From assembly GCA_905221615.1 (NCBI GenBank), contig CAJNDT010003223.1, positions 496,001 to 560,000 of the forward strand: a stretch of 64,000 nucleotides of DNA. Direction: 5' to 3'. This DNA is from Symbiodinium sp. CCMP2592 (taxonomy: Eukaryota > Sar > Dinophyceae > Suessiales > Symbiodiniaceae). Made by a program: the position numbers and the translations under genes. Positions within the stretch are counted from its first letter, which is position 1; each line of letters starts with the position of its first letter. Under the pieces are notes generated by a model that saw only the letters and a program-made list of their open reading frames with translations, was not told the origin of the DNA and made no database searches. Below, piece after piece: positions 55,310 to 64,000 of this stretch.

Positions 55310-55673
55310 TCCTCGTACGGTTAGGATGTAGGGTTTAGGGTGCGGTGGCGGTTTTACAGCTCGAGTTGGAGGTTTTCGCAGCATGGTTGGAGGACCTTGG
55401 AACCCCCGAGGAATGGTGCGATCTGTGGTGTAAAGAGTAACCTGCACAACGTCGCAATTGTCACCGTGAGCAAAGACAACATTGCATAGATGAGGTTAAG
55501 AGTCTTATCAGGTCTGAAAAAGGTTTGGTAGAGCTTTTGGAACTTGGGTTAAGAGTTTCAGAAAAAGGTGCTGCGAGTTCATTGGGACGAGGATGCCAGG
55601 CTTGGGGATCTGGCGTGCAGGGAAAGATTCATGTGGTGGCGGTTTCTGAGATCCACGAGATCTGGGATGAAGG

Positions 55674-55760
55674 CTTGGAGGTTCATGGGCGGGTAACTAT
55701 ACGTAGAACCCAAAGTGGGGGACCTGCAACCCCACTTATAACTACCCATGAGCCTCCAAG
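55674..55760. mobile_element. Family B palindromic element, short form (B4)
   Basis: 87 bp with ends CTTGGAGGTTCATGGGCGG / CTACCCATGAGCCTCCAAG. Confidence 0.8.
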
Positions 55761-55894
55761 TAAACCATAAACCCCGGAAGCAGTTCAGGATTCTTGCACT
55801 GGAGCTAGGAACGAGGAAGACTGGTAGAAGCTTCGATCCCGAGATGGTGAAAGTCCGGTGTGTTCAGATCGAAGTCACAGGTATCTGCATGGGC

Positions 55895-55960
55895 CTTTCC
55901 GAAAATGAGGGGTACCTTATTCTGGGGTCCTTATAATATGGATCCTACTATTTACTATGC
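55895..55960. mobile_element. Family D fragment (D3)
   Basis: TTTCCGAAAATGAGGGGTACC then TTATTCTGGGGTCCTTATAAT and GGATCC, matching the reverse strand of D2. The other arm is not seen. A further loose relative lies at 56,107-56,190. Confidence 0.55.
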
Positions 55961-56533
55961 AGGGAATTCAAGCTTGCATCGAGATGCATCAGCTTCGGCC
56001 GCGCAGTTGACCATCAGAAGGATGAACGGGGTGGAGTTGGCTATGGCTTGGCTCTTTTCAGAAGTGCTCTCGCCCCTGGCCAAGGCAACAGTTCAAGATA
56101 TGGGCAGTAGTTCTACTGGGGTCCCTTTTTGTAAGGGTGCCATACTATTTTGGGGGGGGGGCATGAAAAAAGGACCCTACTTGTAGAGAACTACCCATAT
56201 AGGGTGTAGGGTTTGGGGTTTAGCGTATGGGCTGATTACAATTGCTTCGGGTTTGGGGACGTCACTTCCCGCTTGGAACTTCCCTATTCGAAAACTTCAA
56301 GACCAAGGAAACTTGAAACCCCTGAACCCTCAATCATTTGCAAACTCTGCGATGTCATGTCTAAACCGTTAGAGTTTAGGGGGGCGGTTTAGTCTTAGGG
56401 CTATGTTTACACTGAAAAAGTAAAGCTCGTGATTCTGGGATCTTCAATTCGACACACGGTTGATTCTGAATCTTCGGCTTTTACACTAAACGTCAATCAT
56501 GGAAGCAGAGAAGTCAGACAGCAAGCGTAACAT

Positions 56534-56629
56534 AGGGGCCTTGATCACTAGAATAGGGTGGTGAGCCACAGTGTACTAGAGTTATAATACGGAACGCCCA
56601 AAATAGTATAGGCAACTATTTAGGCCCCA
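56534..56629. mobile_element. Family E element (E6)
   Basis: About 96 bp with ends AGGGGCCTTGATCACTAG / TATTTAGGCCCC and an AT-rich centre. 56,630-57,491 beyond shows no gene. Confidence 0.65.
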
Positions 56630-57491
56630 TATAGTAAGTTTGGTTGGACTTGAGGGTGTTCTGTTTAGGTGCATCCAAGAGACTTTTGGATTTGTCTTAC
56701 TTGAAGATTCCTTGTAGAACGAGACCAAAATTCCATAGCCCCTGAAATTGGCTGACTTCTGAACCCCTCCTAAATAGCCCCCTTATTGTAGTTCAAGCAG
56801 AAACCCAAAAAGGTTAAGTCCTAAGAGACAACCAGAAGAACGCCAAGTGAAGAGGGACGTTTATGGCTAGAGCAAAGGTCTTCGGCGGTGTATGTACTCC
56901 TTCCACAAACCTGCTGCGGAGTCAAGCCCAGGAGTCACAAAAACTCATCTGGGGATGTTGAGAAAGTCAAATAACAAGAAAGTCCAGTGGGAAGTTCCTA
57001 AACCAAAGAGGGAAGCGGCGGTGTTGGGTCCCAGAGCACACAAACTACGCATCGGTTCTGAAGAAAGAACACGTGAGAAAAAAGGCCACTACAAATCTAC
57101 ATCCCAGATTGTTGGAACCCTTCGACCACGAAGCCCTTACTCAGCCTTCCTTGAACTTTAAACTTTCCATCACGTGACACCACCTCTACTGCAAGGGCCG
57201 AAGCCTTCACTCCCGAACCCCTCAATACTTCCAAGCTCCCTCAAGACATGCTCGCAAAGCCCTGCCAAGAAGCCCCGACTGCAGCCAATACATGCAGACA
57301 ACGAGGCCTCGAACCCCTAGCTCAAGCTCAACACCCGAAGCCTGAGCCCCTTTATAGACCCAAGAAGCCTCATGGAAGCCTCGTGGCACCCGTATGGAAC
57401 CCTTACCGAACCCTTGCGAAACCTTCTTGCTCCCTTACAGAAACCCCGATACAAGCCTTCTTGGGAACCCTAAACCCTAAACAATACAGTA

Positions 57492-57594
57492 GAAGCCAGA
57501 AAGTTGGAACATGGCTTTACGAGGATTAGTGCTATGACCCCTTATACTATCCCTTACGGGCATGAGGATAATGGTGAACCAACTTTCTGGCTTC
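57492..57594. repeat. Inverted repeat (family H, single copy)
   Basis: Arms GAAGCCAGAAAGTTGG / CCAACTTTCTGGCTTC around 71 bp that are not palindromic. It could be a short mobile element. Confidence 0.7.
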
Positions 57595-57953
57595 AACTCA
57601 ACGAACCCTCAAAGAACTAAGAACCCTAAACCCTAAAACCTTACCCTAAACTAGAGGAACCCTCAAAGAACCCTAAACCTTAAATTCCAGGAGCCCTCTC
57701 AGAGACTTTGCAGCCCCGGCGGCAAATTGTACTTCGCCAGGAAGGCGCCCAGGAGGCCCAGTCTAGCACAGGCTCCATTTTTTTGAAAAAATCGGGGGGG
57801 TACCATATTTGGGGATCTTTATAATAAGGATCCTACTGTGTAGGGTAATTATAGTGTCCCCTAACTTTCCGAAAGGCTTGAAGGATTGAAGCAGCTTGAG
57901 GATGTGGGTTCTTAGGGCCTTGCAAAGGTTTGGTGGGGTTTGGTGTAGGGATT
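57595..57953. other. No gene; possible family D relative
   Basis: 57,788-57,880 (GGGGGGGTACCATATTTGGGG ... GTCCCCTAACTTTCCGAAAG) resembles family D with decayed ends. Confidence 0.45.
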
Positions 57954-58100
57954 ACTTGGAGGGTCGTGGGCAGTTATAAGTGGTAGTTACCCTGCCTACA
58001 ACCCTACATATAGCTATCCTAAAACCTCATCCCTAAACCCTATAACCCTTTTGATCCCCTTAAAGGAGCCCTACTTATAGCTACCCATGAACCTCCAAGT
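57954..58100. mobile_element. Family B element, long form (B5)
   Basis: 147 bp with ends ACTTGGAGGGTCGTGGGCAG / CTACCCATGAACCTCCAAGT. The inner segment ATCCCTAAACCCTATAACCC...AAAGGAGCCCT is shared with B6. Confidence 0.8.
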
Positions 58101-58214
58101 AGGGCTTGAGGGCCTCCCTGGTTGCGTGCCGCAGGTTCAGGGGGGGGGGGCAGGCTGCCTTGGCAGGGGAAGGCAGACCGGCAGAGTCATTTAGGGTTTA
58201 GGGTTTAGGGTATT

Positions 58215-58395
58215 ATAGAAGCCTTCTTGCAGAACCCCTTCCCTTCTTATGGAACCCTTCTTGTGGAACCCCGTCTTATGGAACCCTTCTTGTGGAACCC
58301 TGTCTTATGGAACCCTTTTTGTGGAACCCCTTCTTATGGAACCCTTCTTGTAGAAACCCCTTCTTTTGGAACCCTTATTGTAGAATCCCTTTTTT
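58215..58395. repeat. Tandem ~18/36-bp repeat
   Basis: CTTCTTATGGAACCC and CTTCTTGTGGAACCC units alternate about nine times, drifting to TTGTAGAA at the right end. Being multiples of three they leave frames open; no gene. Confidence 0.85.
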
Positions 58396-58883
58396 GTATA
58401 GAAGCATCTACACCACTCTGCTATGTGTGGCACCTTGGGCGCAGACGGTGCAAGCAGCAGACAGGACTCCGAAGCCACAGAAGACCAGTAGCAATAAGAG
58501 TCGTGATCTTGGCAGCGATACGACTGAGAAGAATCGGGGGCACCATAGCAGCAGAACCACAATGACGAGATAACAGGACAGCAGCGGAAAGGTCTTAGGC
58601 TTTGGGGTTTCGGTTTCGAGCTTTGAATTTACAGCAAGCCTTAAGTCTCAGCATGAAAAGCTCTTTCGGATGACGACCAACAGCCCTTAGTCCCAGGAAA
58701 TCGGGCCGACTCGCATACGATTCGACGCTGATATACTGAAGGCGGCGCAAGGGGACGGTTTAGGGTGTTTTTTTCGAGGTTTAGGGTGTTAACATCCAGT
58801 GGTTTAAGGGTTTGGGGGTGGGCGGCCTCGGGAGTCGGATCCAGGAGTTCAAAAGGCTCAGTTCATGTTGTCGTACCCTCAAA

Positions 58884-58967
58884 TGGGAGTTTCCAAAAAT
58901 AGGGGACCCTAATATAGTACCCCAAAAGGACCCCAAATAAGGTACCCCTAATTTTCGGAAACTCCCA
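58884..58967. mobile_element. Family D palindromic element (D1)
   Basis: 84 bp with ends TGGGAGTTTCCAAAAATAGG / TAATTTTCGGAAACTCCCA and inner GGACCC/GGTACC words; AA on both sides. 58,968-59,450 beyond shows no gene. Confidence 0.8.
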
Positions 58968-59450
58968 AATGGCCTCAGCTGCACAACCCAAATAACTCAT
59001 GCACACTAAACGCCTACAGACCCGATCAGAAAAGCCAGGGTGGCCTTGGGCCCGAGAAACCCCCAGGAATCTAAGAAGCGGATCTCTCAAAATGCTCCAT
59101 CTGTACAAGCCCTTGATTCGCATGGGAGTATGTCAAACCCCAGACCTTATTCGAACCAGTACTGGTAGCAAACACAGAAGTCTACTCTACGTCTATGGCA
59201 TCTACTTATGTAGTTACTTACTTAGCTGCTCTGTCGATCAAAATGCCTACGGCACCATATATCGTACTAATGGATGTGACCATATGCCATACTGCAATGT
59301 CACATATAGTGTAATCACTGTAGTCTATTCAACCCGTAAAACCGCTTTCCACCACCTTGTGAAGCCTTTGCAACCCCCTTACAAACCCCTTGCAGAACAT
59401 TCTGACACCCTTAACCCTAAACCCCCAAACCCCCAAACCCGTAAACCCCT

Positions 59451-59630
59451 ACTCGGAGGTTCATGGGTAGTTATAAGTGCGGCTATAAGTCCCCTAAGAT
59501 GGGTTATAAGTAGAGGTACCCTACTTATAACCCTACTTATAGAAGCCCAGAAATCCTGATCCCTAAACCCTATAACCCTTTTGATCCCCTTAAAGGAGCC
59601 CTCCCTACTTATAACTACCCATGAACCTCC
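59451..59630. mobile_element. Family B element, longest form (B6)
   Basis: 180 bp with ends ACTCGGAGGTTCATGGGTAG / ACTACCCATGAACCTCC. It contains ATCCCTAAACCCTATAACCC as in B5 plus an extra CCCTACTTATAACCC segment. Confidence 0.8.
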
Positions 59631-59735
59631 TTACAAAAGACCAGAAACCCAACCTAACGAAAAACTTGGCCGAAGCCACCCGCTCGTGGAGGCTCCAACG
59701 GCCATCCGCTCCGGAGACAAGGTAGCCTAAGTTCA

Positions 59736-59870
59736 TACTTGGAGCGTCGGGGGACTTAGTAACTGGTTATTTTAAGGACTTATAAGTACCATAACCCCAA
59801 TTAGGGTCCCTTTTAGGGTACTTATAAGTCTACTTACTACCCGCTTACTAAGTCCCCCACCCTCCAAGTA
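59736..59870. mobile_element. Family C palindromic element (C3)
   Basis: 135 bp with ends TACTTGGAGCGTCGGGGGAC / GTCCCCCACCCTCCAAGTA. In inverse orientation to C2, since the GCGTC/GGGTG arm difference is swapped. Confidence 0.85.
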
Positions 59871-61618
59871 GGGAGCCTTAGGCAGGGGAACCCAATAAGG
59901 CCCTAGTTTAAAAGCAAGTACAGTCCCCTACCCCCCTCCCCCGTATCCCCTAGGGGTCCCTATGAGTTGAGGGTTGACTTGGGCTTTTGTTTAGGTAGTT
60001 GCTGGGTTTGGGTTTTTTTTCCAATGGCTTTGGTGTTGCTATTCTATTCTATGACTTTAAGGTTCCGGAGGGCGTTCAGAACGATTCTATGTGTTTTCCA
60101 CAAGACTACAAAGGCGTTGTTGCTTTCGTTGCCTTTGTATGTCAAGCATCCTGTAGCCCCACGGCCTCCATCCACGGACAGGTCACGGACAGGCCTATGC
60201 TCTGTGGTTTTTCTCTTTTGCTCTCTGATGTTGGCACATGCCCAGGCCTGCACATACTCTGGAGGCATGTGTATGTACAGCGGAGATCTGTCACTATAGA
60301 CTTCGAGGGTTTCGATGCACATGCCCCGAAACTCGACATGCTGCCCCCCCAAAACCGAAACGCCACAGAACCCGAAACCCGAAATCCTAAACCCACACTG
60401 CCTTGTTGTGGAGTTCTTGAGGCCGGGGCCGAGATCAGGTTCCCGATCATGCCGCTGCCCAAGTAAAGAAGGGCGAAGCGGGATTTGCCCAACATTTTCT
60501 CCACCTCTGGGATCTGGGGTGTTAGGGCTGTTAGGGTTTAGGGTCGAGGGATTAAGGGTCTTGTGTGCGTGTGCTTGACTTTCCTGTCTCTATCGCGGCT
60601 ACCACAGGCATTATGTTAGTATTCTTGATCTTTCTATCTGTTGTTACTATAGTTGCTCCTGTGGTGCTTGCTCCTGTTTTTGGCGAGGCTATTACAGTGA
60701 CAAAACCGACAGCATAGTGCAAAGTTCCAAATCATCAGGGCTATCATGCCGTTTTATTACAGGCGAGGTGCTGATAGTGACATGACCCTTATACTCTGTT
60801 GGTGTTTCTCATACAGGCTGAAGAACCTGCGGATACGAAGGTTTGTAAAGGTACATGGCAGGACTTCTGAACTTCGGCACGTTTTTCTTGGCTGTAGGGA
60901 CTTAGGGTTTAGGGTTTAGGGTTTAGGGTTAGGATGTGTCCTCATGGTCCTCTCGTGCTGGCAGGGCATCTGCTGGGAGGTTACCCGAGCGAGCCTGCTG
61001 GCGTTTGAAGCTGGCAATTTCATTTTCTCCACTCTAAACCCTAAAGCACCTTAAACCCTAGACAACCCTAAACCCTACAGTAAAATCAAGGTTTTGCAGG
61101 AACCAGTGGGGCCTTATCCTTGCACGAGTCCTACGTCTTCGAAGAGTTCAGGGTCTAAGGTTTCAGGCTACGTCTTCAGGGGTGTTCGCAGCATGTTTGC
61201 ATCTCTGTGTGCGGGCAGGACAGGCGCACAATGATTGATGCTTGTCATGCAGTTTCTGTTTGGGAGAGGTGCTGTAGGGTTGATACGGGTTGGTGCGTTC
61301 CTTGTTCTTTGGGAGTCAGGCTTTCACCGAGATTGAAGTACCAACTCAACATCTCCCGAAACCCATGCACTTCCCATTGGCAGCACCAAAAGCTCCCAGC
61401 AGCCATACGATGAACTCCGAACTAGATGCTGCTAGCTACTGCCAACATGCAATGAACAAAAATGTAAGCGGCCTCCGCTGTGTAAGTTGATCTAGCTTTC
61501 CCCCAACCCTTTAGAAGTGGAAAAAGCTGGGCGCCATGCGAGAAAACCCACCCGCAGCTGAAAGAACATGTTGGACAGCACGTGCGAGCAGTTTGCGTGT
61601 AGGAATATCCTCAGGGTG
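59871..61618. other. No gene; a short telomere-like run
   Basis: Open frames of up to 155 codons near 60,000-60,500 show no recognised motif. (TTTAGGG)3-4 at 60,905-60,933, CCCTAAACC variants near 61,033-61,078. Confidence 0.4.
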
Positions 61619-61803
61619 CCCAGAGACTCCAATATCCCTTCATAAAGGAGTATACCTTAAATAGAACAGGATCCCTTCCACAATTTAAGGGCTATTCCTT
61701 AGAAAGGGATATTAGACCCCCCCTAAACCCTAAACCCTATAGATCCCTAAAGGAACCCCAGGCCCTAGGTATCCCTTAATTAAGGGATTTAGGAGTCTCT
61801 GGG
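61619..61803. mobile_element. Family A element with telomere-like insert (A6)
   Basis: 185 bp with ends CCCAGAGACTCC / GGAGTCTCTGGG, flanked by TG/TG. The right arm is interrupted after GGGATATTAGAC by CCCCCCTAAACCCTAAACCC and more, before a second arm end ATCCCTTAATTAAGGGAT. Confidence 0.8.
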
Positions 61804-61879
61804 TGCAGAGCGGCCCCTGAGACGGAGGCAGAGCGGGGAGTACGAAACTCCGAAAGCCGATGCCCACATCTTAGGGTTT

Positions 61880-62030
61880 GGGGTTTAGATTTGGGGTTTA
61901 GGGTTTAGGGTTTAGATTTAAGCTTTAGGGTTTAGGGTTTAGGGTTTGGGGTTTAGGGTTTAGGGTTTAGATTTAAGCTTTAGGGTTTAGGGTTTAGGGT
62001 TAGGGTTTAGGGCTTCTGGTTTAGGGTTTG
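61880..62030. repeat. Degenerate telomere array with a 55-bp higher-order unit
   Basis: TTTAGATTTAAGCTTTAGGG occurs at 61,911 and 61,966, with TTTAGGG/TTTGGGG runs between in the same order. TA/TG microsatellite follows at 62,170-62,205. Confidence 0.85.
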
Positions 62031-62171
62031 GGCGTGCAGAGTGGAAGATTTGATAGACGGAACCCATGCGTCAAAGGCATGTACAGGTGTAAACAACAGT
62101 TTGTACATATGGAGAGAGACGGGGAAGAAACAAACACGTTGCTTGACATTACATTACACTACATTATACTT

Positions 62172-62204
<33 letters not shown>

Positions 62205-62396
62205 ACGCGTACATACGACATACATACCGAACGGCACCGAAGCCTCAAGGCCCTAAGGCTTGCCGGCTGTGCCTAACAATCCGCTCGGAGAGTCATACGT
62301 CTGCACTCCGTGCTATATTATCCCAGTCACGCACTCAAGAGGACCAACAACACCAGAAAAGCTAATGTTGCACAAAAACGGCAGATATCAAGTAGA

Positions 62397-62498
62397 CTAT
62401 ACTGATTTCAGAACCCTAGCAGAAACTATCATTTTTGCTGTTTCCTCGGGATTATAATAACCAAAATATTAAAAAACATATTTCTAAGTACCCCTAAG
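62397..62498. mobile_element. Family F dispersed element (F3)
   Basis: 102 bp starting CTATACTGATTTCAG and ending GTACCCCTAAG; flanked by TAGA on both sides. Confidence 0.7.
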
Positions 62499-62621
62499 TA
62501 GAGTCTCTCGAATGGAACCCCGAAAGAGAAGCCCCGAGCAGCCGGGACCCCGTGCGGAGCTATGAGTCGCCACACCGCGCCGTGGGCGATCTGGGGTGCG
62601 AAAGCAGCGCCTTGAGGATTT

Positions 62622-62690
62622 GGGGTTTAGGATTTAGGGTTTAGGGTTTAGGATTTGGGGTTTAGGATTTAGGGTTTAGGGGTGACTCAG
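62622..62690. repeat. Degenerate TTTAGGG/GATTTAGGG heptads
   Basis: GGGGTTTAGGATTTAGGG-type units on the plus strand. Confidence 0.8.
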
Positions 62691-62879
62691 GGTTTGGGAT
62701 ATCAGGATATATCGAGATATATGCAGCTGAAGCACGATTCTAGCAACTAGTAGAGCCTAGAGGATGACAGCTGTTAAGACTGTTGAGAATGTGCTAGTTC
62801 TCGCGGGCGTGCATTTTCAAACATTTCCCAGTGAACCTGGTCGCCAGAACTTACGACACTGTGCTGCCATGGCAGAGTC

Positions 62880-62988
62880 CCCAGAGACTCCAATATCCCT
62901 TAATTAAGGATTGTTCCTTAAATCATATTGGGGATCCTACTATAATTTAAGGTATATTCCTTAAATAAGGGGTTTTGGAGTCTCTGGG
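62880..62988. mobile_element. Family A palindromic element (A7)
   Basis: 109 bp with ends CCCAGAGACTCC / GGAGTCTCTGGG and centre GGATCC; flanked by TC/TC; orientation as A1. Confidence 0.85.
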
Positions 62989-63834
62989 TCAGGTCTAGAG
63001 CCGATTGCTTCAGACCCTCGGTCAAGCTGTCTCTTGCCCCTCGACAGTCTGGGGGGGGCCCGTTTTGGTAAAGGTTTCCATCGTCGCATGTCTACTCCTC
63101 GAGAAAGAGAAGAGGCTGTATAGCTTGCATGACACAATATCCCGGAAAAATGCCTACAATAGTCACGAATACTGCAGAGGCACAGGCCTGTATTGGGGGC
63201 AACTTCCTGAACAGTCAAGGCATGTCAAGGACAAGACAGAGGGTTCAGGATTTGTTTGCATGGCCAGGTGTGGGGTGAGTGCTAGCAACAACTTGAAGGC
63301 TTAGAAGCTTCAAGCTCCTTCCTTTGATCATTACCATGACGATAAGGAGTGCAAGAAGGGTTCACACCTCCTGACCCAGGTCTTAGGGCTTAGGGTTTGA
63401 AGTGAAGCAGACGTCTAGTTGTTCTTACATGTACATAGACACACGAGTTGTCCGCACCAAGATTGCCACGAAAAGATCGACTCCGTCACTAGCGTAAACA
63501 TTGTTGCTGTCACTGCTATGCATCTGTCTCGTCGGCATCACGATTCACAGCCGTCATCAAACTTGCATCAGCGCAATCTCGTGGTCATCATGACCATCAT
63601 CGCCATGGTCATCGTCACGGTCACGGTCATCCGTCATCGGTCACGGTCATGGTCATGGCCGTCATCACTATCCTCATCAGCAAGCAACGCAGCAACGCCA
63701 ACAGCAGTAGTAGCAAGAAGCAGAATCGCCCTAGGATGGGACTGAGATTGAGGTTTATCGGCCTCGGGCCGACGAGGCTTCCCAGTATGTGCTTCGGGGT
63801 TGTTTCGGGGTCATGTCAGATCTGAGCTCTGAAA
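62989..63834. other. No gene; short GGTCAT repeats
   Basis: 63,585-63,665 is rich in CATCATGGTCAT/CGGTCA units. Open frames of about 100 codons are not convincing. Confidence 0.45.
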
Positions 63835-63938
63835 TGGGAGCTTCCGAAAACAGGGGACCCGAACATAGTACCCTAAGCAGTTGGATCCTTACTATAAGGA
63901 CCCCAAAATACGGTACCCCTAATTATAGGAAACTCCCA
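63835..63938. mobile_element. Family D palindromic element (D2)
   Basis: 104 bp with ends TGGGAGCTTCCGAAAACAGG / TAATTATAGGAAACTCCCA, inner GGTACC and GGATCC words; AA on both right and left. Confidence 0.8.
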
Positions 63939-64000
63939 AATGAAGCCATCAAAGGCCCCGACCCCAGCTGTGGAGAGTGCAGGGTGACAAAACCCACCCT

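Noticed and set aside
59967-60578. Overlapping frames of 87-155 codons considered as genes
   Set aside because: Both strands are open over the same DNA, with no conserved motif, no membrane or signal pattern, and heptad-like sequence inside.

Overview
The window looks like nuclear DNA of a protist, most likely a dinoflagellate or a close alveolate relative. The evidence is indirect. Plant/alveolate-type telomere heptads (TTTAGGG, including a perfect 14-unit array) are scattered through much of it. The few long reading frames resemble protein families I associate with dinoflagellate genomes. The rest is dominated by short palindromic elements and simple repeats. No rRNA, tRNA, spliced-leader gene or ordinary housekeeping gene was recognised, so the taxonomic call is an inference.

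Left half (1-30,623). This is a roughly 17.2 kb unit present twice: 1-13,390 (cut at its 5' end by the window, ended by a 100-N assembly gap) and 17,121-30,572. Between the gap and the second copy lies the 5' part of a long plus-strand polyprotein. In order it has a region resembling Tpt1/KptA RNA 2'-phosphotransferase (13.5-15.0 kb, probably split by one 171-nt intron), an acidic disordered linker, a paired-Cys zinc module (16.17-16.24 kb), one in-frame TAA, then an endonuclease/exonuclease/phosphatase (EEP)-like domain, a membrane segment, a His/Cys motif and a coiled coil (to 20,448). Copy 1 of the nuclease half (2-3,328) keeps the presumed catalytic Asp that copy 2 has lost. No reverse transcriptase or integrase was found.

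Downstream in both copies come a long GA tract, AT- and CTTC-rich simple sequence, and then on the minus strand a decayed composite: a zinc/coiled-coil leader, an SF3 (D5-like) helicase with an intact Walker A, and the 3' half of a DDE-type transposase. Frameshifts separate the parts, and helicase passes directly into transposase. A GC-rich hairpin, a GC-rich minisatellite and three palindromic elements close the unit. About 9 kb of the two copies (from roughly 4.4 kb on) is essentially identical, whereas the coding part differs by about 1.5 percent and the stretch beside the GA tract by much more.

Right half (30.6-64 kb). I find no believable gene here. It is a mosaic of degenerate TTTAGGG/CCCTAAA text in both orientations, triplet and dinucleotide microsatellites, and at least eight families of short (about 85-185 bp) repeats, most of them near-perfect palindromes. 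Family A (ends CCCAGAGACTCC) is flanked by 2-bp direct repeats at five of seven sites. Family F (not palindromic) is flanked by 3-4 bp direct repeats at all three sites. These look like non-autonomous mobile elements.

How the parts work together is unknown. The left half resembles a nest of mobile-element or virus-derived genes, and the right half a repeat-rich landscape seeded with telomere-like sequence.
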